From: Corynebacterium pseudogenitalium
GTDB taxonomy: Bacteria > Actinomycetota > Actinomycetes > Mycobacteriales > Mycobacteriaceae
Length of the DNA stretch: 64,000 nucleotides
Reading direction: 5' to 3'
Assembly: GCF_024453815.1 (NCBI RefSeq)
Contig: NZ_CP072934.1
Span: 1,736,001-1,800,000, forward strand
In this document: positions 54,786-64,000 of the stretch, piece by piece
Layout of the letters: each line of letters starts with the position of its first letter
Position numbering within the stretch: position 1 is the first letter of the stretch
Program-made: the position numbers and the translations under genes
Notes under the pieces: model-generated
Databases searched by the model: none
The model's input: only the letters and a program-made list of their open reading frames with translations
What the model was told of the DNA's origin: nothing

Positions 54786-56110
54786 GCCTGCAGTACCTCC
54801 GCTGGCTTCTTGACGACGACCGGCTTCGCGGCCGGCGCACGCAGGCCTACCAGGGCGACCGCACTCAGCACGAACACGCCTGCCGCAACGATGTAGAGCC
54901 CACGTGGCCCCAGCCCGGCCTCGGCGAGGTAGCCGATGAGCAGTGGTCCGCAGACCGAACCAACTCGCCCCACAGCCAACGCCACTCCAACGCCGGTCGC
55001 CCGCAAGTGCGTCGGGTAGGCCGCCGGGGTCACGGTGTACATGCCGGTAACGCACGCGTTCAGCAACATACCAACCAGTACGCCCAGCGGGAACGCCACG
55101 AACGACGCGCCCGCGGAGAAGATGAAGGCCACCAACGCGCCCGCGCCACCGATGGCGAAGGCGATGAGCAGCACGCGGGCATCAACGCGCGTGGTAATCA
55201 CTCCGAAGATCAGCGAGCCGATTGTGCCACCGAACGCGATCATGATGCCGCCGAAAATACCCTGCTGCGCGGACAGTCCCAGTTCGTTGAGCAACTTGGG
55301 CGTCCAGGAATTAGCAAAGGCAAAACCAAAGCTGATCAGCGAAAATGCAATCCAGATCCGTACAGTCGTCGACAGCCATGCTGGGGAGACGATTGCGCGC
55401 AGGGCACCCGAGGCGGAAGCCGGGGCGCTCGTCTGGGCCGGGACCACTGCGCCCCCGTGCCCAATGCGGCGTGCGATACGCTCAACGCGCGCAGCATCCC
55501 CGCGACTCGCGAGCACGTCCACCGACTCCGGCAGCAACGCTGTTGCAAGCACCAGCGCCACGGCAGACAGTGCCGCGCCCACGAAGAAGATCCAGTGCCA
55601 GCCGTGGCTCTCCACAACCTTGGACGCCAGCACGCCGCACAGCGTCGCTCCAACACCGTACCCCGACGCGTAGACCGCCATCGCCAGCCCACGAAACCGG
55701 TCGTTAGAATACTCACTGACCAACACGGTCACGCACGCGAGCACGCCGCCCACGCCCACACCAGTGACGAAACGCCACGCGATAAACGCCGCGGTACTCC
55801 CCGCGAATCCCGACAGGAGCAGGCCCACGGTGTCAATCAGCAGCGCCACAAGAATCACGTTTCGACGCCCCCATCGATCCCCCGCCGGCCCAAAGACCGC
55901 CGCGCCGACACCAACGCCGAGCAGCGCTGCCGACAGTACCCAGCCCAGCAGCGACGAGCCGATCGCGAACTCCTCCGCCAGGTGCGGCGCCGCGAATGCG
56001 GTTGCAACGAGGTCATAGCCGTCAAGGGCGTTCAAATAGGTAATGACGGCAATGATCAGCCACTGGTACGGGCTCATCGGCCGAGTGTTAATGGAAGTTC
56101 TGATATCCAC
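54782..56110 (-). CDS. MFS transporter, aromatic acid:H+ symporter-like
   Basis: 442 residues, twelve hydrophobic segments. The N-terminal ITYLNALDGYDLVATAFAAPHLAEEF with DGxD motif, FGPAGDRWGRRNVI (MFS signature) and LPESVDVL match the BenK/PcaK aromatic-acid symporter group. In C. glutamicum, benK lies in the same chromosomal interval next to clpP2. A 7-bp inverted repeat TCTTCAC (56127-56133) / GTGAAGA (56155-56161) lies just upstream and could be an operator. Confidence 0.85.
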   Translation of the reverse strand: MDIRTSINTRPMSPYQWLIIAVITYLNALDGYDLVATAFAAPHLAEEFAIGSSLLGWVLSAALLGVGVGAAVFGPAGDRWGRRNVILVALLIDTVGLLLSGFAGSTAAFIAWRFVTGVGVGGVLACVTVLVSEYSNDRFRGLAMAVYASGYGVGATLCGVLASKVVESHGWHWIFFVGAALSAVALVLATALLPESVDVLASRGDAARVERIARRIGHGGAVVPAQTSAPASASGALRAIVSPAWLSTTVRIWIAFSLISFGFAFANSWTPKLLNELGLSAQQGIFGGIMIAFGGTIGSLIFGVITTRVDARVLLIAFAIGGAGALVAFIFSAGASFVAFPLGVLVGMLLNACVTGMYTVTPAAYPTHLRATGVGVALAVGRVGSVCGPLLIGYLAEAGLGPRGLYIVAAGVFVLSAVALVGLRAPAAKPVVVKKPAEVLQA

Positions 56111-56126
56111 CGCGCTCTTTCCTTTA

Positions 56127-56161
56127 TCTTCACGTGTCGTGTTTTCGCAGATGTGTGAAGA
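56127..56161. promoter_or_regulatory. Inverted repeat upstream of the MFS transporter gene
   Basis: TCTTCAC and GTGAAGA arms separated by 21 bases, 17 to 51 bases before the MFS start codon (minus strand). Possible binding site for a dimeric regulator; a TTGACA hexamer at 56211-56206 further upstream has no well-spaced -10. Confidence 0.35.
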
Positions 56162-56216
56162 ATGTACCGCACGGTCTGTCTATTCGCGTCCTTTTATTCA
56201 CGCTTTGTCAAGCACA

Positions 56217-56251
56217 CAAAAAGACGCCACCCGGTTACCCATGGTGGCGTC
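56217..56251 (-). terminator. Intrinsic terminator after clpP2
   Basis: On the minus strand GACGCCACC-loop-GGTGGCGTC (nine pairs) is followed by TTTTTGTG. It ends the clpP1-clpP2 operon and shields the MFS gene. Confidence 0.9.
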
Positions 56252-56267
56252 GAAAAGCGATCAGAAG

Positions 56268-56888
56268 TTAGCCGTTCAGCTTGCGGTAATCAAAGACCTG
56301 GTCGATGATGCCGTACTCAACAGCTTCCTGCGCGGTAAGGATCTTGTCGCGATCCGTATCAATGCGGACCTGCTCCGCAGTGCGACCGGTGTGGTGCGCG
56401 AGTGTGTCCTCCATCAGGCGGCGCATGCGCTCGATCTCGTTGGCCTGGATCTCAAGGTCAGAAACTTGGCCCTGGGTGCCCTGCGTCGCCGGCTGGTGAA
56501 TCAGCACACGCGAGTTCGGTAGCGCAGCGCGCTTCCCCGGCGCACCTGCGGCAAGGATAACCGCCGCAGCGGACGCAGCCTGGCCGAGGCACACCGTTTG
56601 CACGTCCGGGCGGACGTACTGCATCGTGTCGTAAATCGCCATCAGCGCGGTAAACGAGCCACCCGGCGAGTTGATGTACATCGTAATGTCGCGGTCCGGG
56701 TCCTGGGACTCCAGCACCAGCAGCTGCGCCATGATGTCATTCGCGGAAGTGTCATCGACCTGGGTGCCCAGGAAGACGATGCGCTCCTCGAAAAGCTTGC
56801 CGTATGGGTCGATCTGCTTCGTGCCGAAGGAAGTCTCCTCCAAGAACTGTGGCAGCACGTAGCGGGAGGAAGGCATTTGGAAAGACAT
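56268..56888 (-). CDS. clpP2: ATP-dependent Clp protease proteolytic subunit 2
   Basis: 206 residues. Catalytic Ser106 in [11 protein letters not shown] and His131 in VLIHQPATQ are present, and TDRDK carries the Asp. Handle-helix sequence [10 protein letters not shown] is conserved. ATG 56888 begins 20 bases after clpP1. In actinobacteria ClpP1 and ClpP2 form a mixed 14-mer. Confidence 0.96.
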   Translation of the reverse strand: MSFQMPSSRYVLPQFLEETSFGTKQIDPYGKLFEERIVFLGTQVDDTSANDIMAQLLVLESQDPDRDITMYINSPGGSFTALMAIYDTMQYVRPDVQTVCLGQAASAAAVILAAGAPGKRAALPNSRVLIHQPATQGTQGQVSDLEIQANEIERMRRLMEDTLAHHTGRTAEQVRIDTDRDKILTAQEAVEYGIIDQVFDYRKLNG

Positions 56889-56908
56889 ACGTAAATTCTC
56901 CTGTCTAC

Positions 56909-57490
56909 TTAGTTGCTGATCGAGCCCTGAGCGCTCTCGATAACGTGGTCCACGATGCCGTACTCCATCGCCTCTTGGGCCGTGAACCAACGGTCACGGT
57001 CGGAATCCTTCGTAATCTGCTCGAAAGTCTGGCCGGTATGCTCAGCGATGAGCTGGGCCATCTCGCGCTTCGTCGCAGCGAACTGCTCAGCCTGAATAGC
57101 AATGTCGGCAGCAGTACCTCCAACGCCTGCGGACGGCTGGTGCATCATAATCCGAGCGTGCGGAAGCGCGTAACGCTTGCCTTTCGTGCCGCCGGAAAGC
57201 AGGAACTGCCCCATCGACGCCGCCAAGCCCATGCCGTACGTAGCAATGTCGCACGGCGAGTACTTCATCGTGTCATAAATCGCCATGCCGGCAGTCACGG
57301 AACCACCCGGGGAGTTAATGTACAGCGAGATGTCGCGAGTTGGATCCTCCGCGGACAGCAGCAAGATCTGCGCGCACAGCTTGTTCGCAATTTCGTCGTC
57401 AACCTGCTGGCCCAGGAAAATAATGCGCTCGCGCAGCAGGCGCTCATAGACAGAATCACCCAAGTTCATGCCCTGCGATGGGGATGTCAT
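56909..57490 (-). CDS. clpP1: ATP-dependent Clp protease proteolytic subunit 1
   Basis: 193 residues. Catalytic Ser92 (GLAASMGQF), His117 (MMHQPSAG) and Asp166 (DSDRDRWF) are all present. GAAGGAGCC precedes ATG 57490. A ClgR-type operator lies about 90 bases upstream. First gene of the clpP1-clpP2 operon. Confidence 0.97.
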   Translation of the reverse strand: MTSPSQGMNLGDSVYERLLRERIIFLGQQVDDEIANKLCAQILLLSAEDPTRDISLYINSPGGSVTAGMAIYDTMKYSPCDIATYGMGLAASMGQFLLSGGTKGKRYALPHARIMMHQPSAGVGGTAADIAIQAEQFAATKREMAQLIAEHTGQTFEQITKDSDRDRWFTAQEAMEYGIVDHVIESAQGSISN

Positions 57491-57577
57491 AAAAATGGCT
57501 CCTTCGTGGTTCAAACTCTTTTATGTAGCGTCAACAATGCCACCACCCTACTCCGATAGTCCACTTTGCACGGGGTT

Positions 57578-57595
57578 GTTCGCTGATGGCGTACA
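57578..57595. promoter_or_regulatory. ClgR operator upstream of clpP1-clpP2
   Basis: TGTTCGCTGATGGCGTAC contains CGC-N5-GCG and fits the ClgR consensus I recall for C. glutamicum (WNNWCGCYNANRGCGWWS) at every position. ClgR activates clpP1P2 and other stress genes there. The site lies upstream of a TAGGGT -10 candidate (minus strand, 57548-57543), as expected for an activator. Confidence 0.75.
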
Positions 57596-57624
57596 CGTAC
57601 GTTGTGAACCCGTAGTGAATGGCG

Positions 57625-57670
57625 AAACGCCCCGGCGTAGGCGCAACGCGTGCGCATCGCCGGGGCGTTT
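57625..57670 (-). terminator. Long hairpin terminator after tig
   Basis: AAACGCCCCGGCG (57625-57637) pairs with CGCCGGGGCGTTT (57658-57670) over 13 bases; the loop itself can fold as a small GCGC hairpin. Only three T follow, so efficiency is uncertain. Confidence 0.65.
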
Positions 57671-57681
57671 CAACTCACGAT

Positions 57682-59034
57682 TTAGTCTTCGGAAGCCTCT
57701 GCTTCTTCCTCTTCAACCTCACCGAAGTAATCGTTCGGGTCGACGGTCTCGCCCTTGTCGTCCTTCACGGACACGCGGCAGATCGCGGTAGCGAGTGCCT
57801 TGCCACGGCGGACGTCTGCGAAGAGGTTACCGATCTGGCCTGCCTGCTGCAGCTGCGCCACGAACTGGTTCGGGTCCATGCCGTAGGACTGCGCGGTGAA
57901 CAGGATGTGGTCGGTCATCTCCTGCTGGGAAACCTCAGGCTCCTCCTGGTCAGCAACAGCGTCCAGGAACAGCTGGGTACGGACAGCGGACTCAGCCTGC
58001 TCGTGGTTCTTCTTGTCGAACTCCTCGCGGGTCATGCCCTGTGCCTCGAGGAACTGTGCGACAGCAGCCTCGTCGTGCGCCAGCTGGCCGAGCATCTGGT
58101 GGAGCATGTTGTGCTCCTGCTCCTCGACGATGGACTTCGGAAGCTCGAACTTGGTCTCCTCGAGCGCTGCCTTCAGTACCTCGTCGCGGATGTCAGCTGC
58201 CTGCTGGGTCTTCTTGTCCTCAGCGAGCTGCTCCTTGGTGGATTCACGCAGCTCCTCAGCGGTGTCGAACTCGGAGGCCATCTGAGCGAACTCGTCGTCA
58301 AAGTCAGGAAGCTTGCGCTCCTTCGACTGCTGGACGTGTACCTTGATGGTGGCTTCCTTGCCCTTGTGCTCGCCGAACTCGATCGTCGCTGTGAACTCGT
58401 TGTCCTCGCCGGTCTTCATGCCGCGCAGCGCGGTGTCGAGGCCCTTGATCAGGTCGTCCGAGCCGATCTGGTAGGTCAGGCCCTCAGTGGAAGCCTCCTC
58501 GACCTTCTCGCCGTCAACCTCAGCGTGCAGGTCGATGACTGCGAAGTCGTCGGTCTTCATCTTGCGCTTGGTGTCCTTGAGCTCGCCGAAGCGCTCGCGG
58601 AGCTGGTCGATCTCCTTGTCGACGTCCTCGTCGCTGACCTCGAGGGCCGGAACAGTGACGTCAATCTTGGAGAAGTCAGGGACAGTAATCTCTGGGCGAA
58701 CGTCGACCTCAGCGGTGAACTCGACGACGTCGTTGTCCTCGATCTTGGTGATGTTGATCTCTGGCTGACCGATCGGGTTCAGGCCATTTTCCAGGACAGC
58801 CTTCTCGTAGCGGGTTGGCAGCATGTCGTTGACAACCTGCTCCAGGATCGGGCCACGGCCGAAGCGGGCGTCGATCAGCTGGCGAGGAGCCTTACCGCGA
58901 CGGAAGCCAGGAATGTTGACCTGCTGCGCAATTGACTTGTACGCCTGGTCGATTTCCTTGCCGAGCTCATCGAAAGGAACGCTGACGTCCAACTTGACAC
59001 GAGTCTCACTGAGCTTGTCGACGGAAGTCTTCAC
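57682..59034 (-). CDS. tig: Trigger factor (ribosome-associated chaperone and prolyl isomerase)
   Basis: 450 residues. The ribosome-binding signature [13 protein letters not shown] (~44-56), an FKBP-like isomerase domain (~150-240) and the C-terminal chaperone arms are present, with an acidic tail [16 protein letters not shown] 59034 has AGGAG upstream; TACAAT (minus strand, 59067-59062) is the likely -10. Confidence 0.96.
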   Translation of the reverse strand: MKTSVDKLSETRVKLDVSVPFDELGKEIDQAYKSIAQQVNIPGFRRGKAPRQLIDARFGRGPILEQVVNDMLPTRYEKAVLENGLNPIGQPEINITKIEDNDVVEFTAEVDVRPEITVPDFSKIDVTVPALEVSDEDVDKEIDQLRERFGELKDTKRKMKTDDFAVIDLHAEVDGEKVEEASTEGLTYQIGSDDLIKGLDTALRGMKTGEDNEFTATIEFGEHKGKEATIKVHVQQSKERKLPDFDDEFAQMASEFDTAEELRESTKEQLAEDKKTQQAADIRDEVLKAALEETKFELPKSIVEEQEHNMLHQMLGQLAHDEAAVAQFLEAQGMTREEFDKKNHEQAESAVRTQLFLDAVADQEEPEVSQQEMTDHILFTAQSYGMDPNQFVAQLQQAGQIGNLFADVRRGKALATAICRVSVKDDKGETVDPNDYFGEVEEEEAEASED

Positions 59035-59077
59035 GGATTACTCCTGTAATTAATCGGGTAAATTGTACGGATATGTA

Positions 59078-59107
59078 AACAAGCCCGCTATTTCTAGCGG
59101 GCTTGTT
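59078..59107 (-). terminator. Terminator hairpin after tRNA-Pro
   Basis: AACAAGCCCGCTA-TTTC-TAGCGGGCTTGTT is a perfect 13-pair stem with a four-base loop. It starts five bases beyond the tRNA 3' end and precedes the tig promoter. Confidence 0.85.
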
Positions 59108-59111
59108 GATG

Positions 59112-59185
59112 TCGGGGCGACAGGATTTGAACCTGCGACCCCCTGCTCCCAAAGCAGGTGCGCTACCAAACTGCGCCACGCCCCG
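59112..59185 (-). tRNA. tRNA-Pro (anticodon TGG)
   Basis: 74 bases. Acceptor CGGGGCG/CGCCCCG with discriminator A, anticodon arm CCTGC-TTTGGGA-GCAGG with anticodon TGG, T arm with GGTTCAAATCC. CCA is not encoded. Confidence 0.95.
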
Positions 59186-59213
59186 CGAATGATTGCTCAT
59201 TGCGACGTTGGCA

Positions 59214-59243
59214 ACTATAACCATGCCCCAGAGCAATACGCAA
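59214..59243 (-). promoter_or_regulatory. tRNA-Pro promoter
   Basis: TTGCGT (59243-59238), 18-base spacer, TATAGT (59219-59214) on the minus strand, about 29 bases before the mature 5' end. Confidence 0.65.
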
Positions 59244-59285
59244 ATCGACAGTTCAACACTACTTTTGGGCTATATTCACAGAAAC

Positions 59286-59325
59286 AAAAACGCGGCTACA
59301 CATCCTGTGTAACCGCGTCCTTTTT
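59286..59325. terminator. Two-way terminator after tRNA-Gly
   Basis: ACGCGG-C-TACACA-TCC-TGTGTA-A-CCGCGT forms a strong stem; T runs follow on both strands (TTTTTG on minus, CCTTTTT on plus). It ends the tRNA-Gly transcript. Confidence 0.85.
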
Positions 59326-59331
59326 ACTACT

Positions 59332-59406
59332 TGGAGGGAATGACGGGAATCGAACCCGCGTCTTCAGCTTGGAAGGCTGAGGTATTAGCCACTATACGAC
59401 ATTCCC
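59332..59406 (-). tRNA. tRNA-Gly (anticodon TCC)
   Basis: 72-base body plus encoded CCA (59334-59332). Acceptor GGGAATG/CATTCCC, anticodon loop CTTCCAA with anticodon TCC closed by CAGC/GCTG, T arm GGTTCGATTCC. Confidence 0.95.
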
Positions 59407-59431
59407 ACTTCACCAAAAGGTGATGGGCGCA

Positions 59432-59460
59432 AGTGTAACCCACCGCCCACTTTGAGACAA
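59432..59460 (-). promoter_or_regulatory. tRNA-Gly promoter
   Basis: TTGTCT (59460-59455), exactly 17 bases, then TACACT (59437-59432) on the minus strand. Confidence 0.7.
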
Positions 59461-59558
59461 AACCACCCGCTTAGCGTGGAACTTTCTCCCGACCACGTGC
59501 GTTGCACGTTGTAAGTACTAATAATTTGTGGCCGATTCCGAAGGAGCTTTCCCTCACT

Positions 59559-60368
59559 ATGAACCTCATTTTGATCCTCGCTATCGTTGGCGCCGCGGTG
59601 TACCTGATAAAGAGCCGCCAGAATGGCGCGACCAACCAGCGCGAACAGCTCCAGCTCGAGGATGCGATTGCGGACGCACGCCGCTGGACAGAGCGACTTG
59701 GCTCGCAAGTCCTTACTATCTCCGGTACCGACGCCGCTTCGACCCAGGCGATGGCCGACGCCTCTGAACGCTACAACGCAGCAAGTGGCGCGCTGGGCCA
59801 GGCGACCACACCGAAGCAGGCTATGCTCGCTCGCGAATCTGCCCTGGAGGGGCTGCACTATGTCAACGCAGCACGCGAAATCATGGGCATGCCCGCGGGC
59901 CCAGAGCTTCCGGAACTGGAAGGCCAGCGTCGCGCGGGCCGGGTGACCGAAGAGCGAACGATCCGCCAGGAAGACGGCACCACCGTCACCGCATCCCCGT
60001 ACGCTTCTGAACGCACCCCGAACTACTACCCTGGCGGCGTTGTCGCCGGCCGCCCAGTACCGGCTGGCTGGTACTCCACCGCCTGGTGGGCTCCAGCGAT
60101 GATGACCGGCATGTGGGCTGCAAGTTCGATGATGTTCTACTCCGCGATGTTCGCAGGTATGGCCGGCACGCCATCGCCTGAGGCCTTCGCAGCGGGTGAC
60201 TTCGGGGACGCCGGCGCAGGCGACTTCGGCGATATGGGAGATGCTGGAGACATCGACGATGCCGGGGAGATGGGCGACATGGGCGACGCCGGCGGCGAGG
60301 GCCTGTTCGGTGACGGCGGCCTCTTTGGGGATGGCGGTGGCTTCGACTTCGGGGGATTTGACTTTTAG
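59559..60368 (+). CDS. Membrane-anchored protein with Gly/Asp/Phe-rich C-terminal tail
   Basis: 269 residues from ATG 59559 (AAGGAG at 59541-59546). One N-terminal transmembrane helix (LILILAIVGAAVYLI), a helical region (~25-115) suggestive of a coiled coil, a Tyr/Trp/Met-rich hydrophobic stretch (~165-205, WYSTAWWAPAMMTGMWAAS), and a low-complexity acidic glycine tail with GDFGD, GDMGDAGD and FGDGG repeats. No family was recognised with confidence. It ends 59 bases before etfB, whose own -10 lies in between. Confidence 0.85.
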   Translation: MNLILILAIVGAAVYLIKSRQNGATNQREQLQLEDAIADARRWTERLGSQVLTISGTDAASTQAMADASERYNAASGALGQATTPKQAMLARESALEGLHYVNAAREIMGMPAGPELPELEGQRRAGRVTEERTIRQEDGTTVTASPYASERTPNYYPGGVVAGRPVPAGWYSTAWWAPAMMTGMWAASSMMFYSAMFAGMAGTPSPEAFAAGDFGDAGAGDFGDMGDAGDIDDAGEMGDMGDAGGEGLFGDGGLFGDGGGFDFGGFDF

Positions 60369-60383
60369 TCCAGGCCAGTGCGC

Positions 60384-60389
60384 TAGAAT
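60384..60389 (+). promoter_or_regulatory. Candidate -10 of the etfB-etfA-cytochrome b operon
   Basis: TAGAAT, 38 bases before the etfB GTG and just after the previous gene's stop codon; a Shine-Dalgarno AAGGAG follows at 60416-60421. Confidence 0.55.
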
Positions 60390-60427
60390 GCCTACCGTTT
60401 AGCACCCCACCGTATAAGGAGCGTTTC

Positions 60428-61207
60428 GTGAACATTGCAGTGTTGCTCAAGGAAGTCCCGGATACGTACGGCGACCGCGACCTGAATCTGGAAACCGGCC
60501 TGACCGATCGCTCTGGTGATGTCGTCGCTGACGAGGTCTGCGAACGCGCCGTCGAAGCCGCGATGCGACTCAAGGAGGCCCGCGGCGACGAGGAAACCAT
60601 CGTCGACCTCATTACGGTAGGGCCAGAAACAGCGCATGCCAGCGTGCGCAAGGGCATTGCGATGGGCGCGGATGATGCCTACATCATTGCCGACGACGCG
60701 CTCCTCGGCGCGGACGTGACGCTGACGGCAGAAGTGCTCGCGGCGGCACTGCGCAACAAGGACTACGACCTGGTTGTGCTCGGTACCGCGTCCTCTGACG
60801 GCGGTGGCGGCGTCATGGGTGGGCTGCTCGCAGAGATGCTCGGCTGGCCCGCCATCGCCAACGCGACCGAGGTCACGCTCAGCAACGACACGTTGACCGC
60901 GACGCAGGTCAGCGATCACGCCACGCTCACCCTCGAGGCGCAACTCCCGGCGCTGGTCGCGGTCTCGGACGAGTACCCTGATGCCCGCTTCCCAAACTTC
61001 AAGGGTCTGATGGCGGCAAAGAAGAAGGAACTGCACACGCTGACGCTGGCGGAGCTCGGTGTCGACGCGGAGGATTTCGCACGGCCGCGGGCGATCATGG
61101 TGGACGTCGAAAAGCGTCCTGCGCGTGAGCGCGGCGAGATCATTGACTACGGCCCGAACGCTGTGGGCCAGCTGGTCGACTTCCTTGCAGAGAAGCACTA
61201 CATCTAA
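60428..61207 (+). CDS. etfB: Electron transfer flavoprotein beta subunit
   Basis: 259 residues. MNIAVLLKEVPDTYGDRDL, the AMP-binding region DLVVLGTASSDGGGGVMGGLLAEMLGWPAI (~119-148) and the C-terminal DYGPNAVGQLVDFL are FixA/EtfB motifs. With EtfA it carries electrons from acyl-CoA and other dehydrogenases. GTG 60428 has AAGGAG six bases upstream. Confidence 0.95.
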   Translation: MNIAVLLKEVPDTYGDRDLNLETGLTDRSGDVVADEVCERAVEAAMRLKEARGDEETIVDLITVGPETAHASVRKGIAMGADDAYIIADDALLGADVTLTAEVLAAALRNKDYDLVVLGTASSDGGGGVMGGLLAEMLGWPAIANATEVTLSNDTLTATQVSDHATLTLEAQLPALVAVSDEYPDARFPNFKGLMAAKKKELHTLTLAELGVDAEDFARPRAIMVDVEKRPARERGEIIDYGPNAVGQLVDFLAEKHYI

Positions 61208-61230
61208 CCCGCCGAACGAAGGATACTGAC

Positions 61231-62210
61231 ATGGCAACCTCTCCCCGCACAGTTTTGGTCGTGCTCGACGCGACGCACGACGACCAGCTCGACTCCACCG
61301 CCGCCGAACTCATCGGCGCAGCCGCGCCTCTGGGTACCCCGGTTGTACTGACCACCAACCCAGCACACGCCGAAGCGCTCGGCGAGCTCGGCGCAGCCGT
61401 GGTGCTGACCACTAACGTTGACGCGCAGCAGCAGGCAGTCCCTCTTGTCGACGCCGCCGAGGCCGCGTTCAACGCCACCGACCCGGCAGCTGTGATCCTC
61501 GCCCACTCCGTCCGCGGCCGCGACGTCGCGTCGCGCCTGGCCGTGCGCAAGGGCAAGGCCCTGCTCACCGACGCGATTGATGTCCGCCGCGACGACCAGG
61601 GCATTGTGACGGACCACGAGAACTACGGCGGCGCCTACACCGCAACCGCTGCAGCGACCCACTCGGCGCCAATTATTACGGTGCGCGTCGGCGCGATCGG
61701 TCGCCGTGCGGACGCCACCGCGCCCGAGGTTCACGAGTTGGACGTCACTGCCTCCGGGACACGCGCCGCGACGGTGACTTCGGTGACGCCGGTGGTGCGC
61801 ACCTCGACGCGCCCGGAGCTGCTCACCGCCGATCGCGTGGTTGCAGGAGGCGTTGCTTTGGGTGACGCGGACATGTTCGAGCAGCTCGTGGGCGGGCTTG
61901 CCGACGAGCTCGGTGCCGCAGTCGGCGCGACCCGCTCCGCTGCGGACGAGGACCAAATCAGCCACGACGCCCAGATTGGGCAGACCGGCATCGTGGTCAG
62001 CCCGAAGCTCTACATCGGCATCGGCATTTCCGGCGCTGTGCAGCACCTCGTGGGCATGCAGACAGCCGACACCATCATCGCGATCAACAACGATGAGGAC
62101 GCTCCGCTGTTCGATATCGCGGACTTCGGCATCATTGGCGATCTCTTCGACGTGGTGCCGGAACTCATCGAGCAGATCGCAGCTCGCCGCGGCACGGAGG
62201 CGTCCGAGTA

Positions 62211-62211
<1 letters not shown>
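61231..62211 (+). CDS. etfA: Electron transfer flavoprotein alpha subunit
   Basis: 326 residues. The C-terminal FAD domain is clear: RPELLTADRVVAGG, QIGQTGIVVSPKLYIGIGISGAVQHLVGM (~250-278), IIAINNDEDAPLFDIADFGIIGDLFDVVPEL. GAAGGA precedes the ATG, 23 bases after etfB. The stop codon overlaps the start of the cytochrome b gene by one base (TAATG). Confidence 0.95.

Positions 62212-64000
<1,789 letters not shown>

Noticed and set aside
56177..56211. TTGACA and TAGACA as a promoter for the MFS gene
   Set aside because: The spacing is 23 bases, outside the usual 16-19, so it is not called as a promoter.

Overview
The window is chromosomal DNA of a Corynebacterium species. Evidence: high G+C coding sequence, a gene order that closely resembles my memory of Corynebacterium glutamicum (aecD-brnQ-luciferase-like oxidoreductase-BCCT transporter; lepA-rpsT; holA-comEC-comEA; gpgP-rsfS-nadD; proA-dehydrogenase-proB-obg; rplU-rpmA-rne-ndk-folC-valS-mdh; clpX ... 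clpP2-clpP1-tig), actinobacterial trigger factor/Clp arrangement, a cutinase-like secreted esterase and a glucosyl-3-phosphoglycerate phosphatase homologue. No insertion sequence, prophage, integrase or CRISPR array was seen. Most of the window is core genome.

Layout. 1-7753 (mostly plus): end of a lipoprotein gene, an ABC exporter, the C-S lyase aecD, the trehalose-to-maltose-1-phosphate pair treS-maltokinase, and brnQ with a palindrome at its promoter. 7763-16776: a luciferase-like flavin oxidoreductase, a complete peptide-type ABC importer (binding lipoprotein, two permeases, fused double ATPase), rbsK, an aminopeptidase-like hydrolase, and a short mutarotase coupled to a CPBP protease. 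16804-23917: a BCCT osmolyte carrier, a long imperfect inverted repeat, a large secreted surface protein with 168-bp tandem repeats, tandem terminators and lepA. 23999-30363: an orphan MazF/PemK-like protein, rpsT, an exported esterase, lysE-ankyrin, holA, comEC, comEA. 30491-43765 (minus): degV, gpgP, rsfS, nadD, a small exported protein, a cutinase, proline biosynthesis (proA, proB), obgE, L27/L21, RNase E/G and ndk. 43838-51957: an acyl-CoA ligase, DUF4233-folC, valS, mdh and a divergent TetR regulator with a palindrome at its own promoter. 51974-59406: clpX, a PcaD-like hydrolase, a Ser-rich lipoprotein, an aromatic-acid-type MFS carrier, clpP2-clpP1 with a ClgR-type operator, tig and two tRNA genes. 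59559-64000: a glycine/aspartate-rich membrane protein, then etfB-etfA coupled to a fused cytochrome b membrane protein, and the start of an aldo/keto reductase.

Themes. Around fifteen to twenty genes have a -10 hexamer 6-9 bases before the start codon and no Shine-Dalgarno sequence, so they are probably leaderless; in several the upstream gene's stop codon forms the first bases of the -10. Convergent neighbours overlap at their 3' ends. The most system-like candidate is the etfB-etfA-cytochrome b unit, which could form a membrane electron exit for electron-transferring flavoprotein. The clpX-clpP2 interval appears to be a shrunken remnant of the aromatic-degradation (pca/ben) island known at this place in C. 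glutamicum. Functional statements rest on motif and family recognition by reading; no database search was possible.
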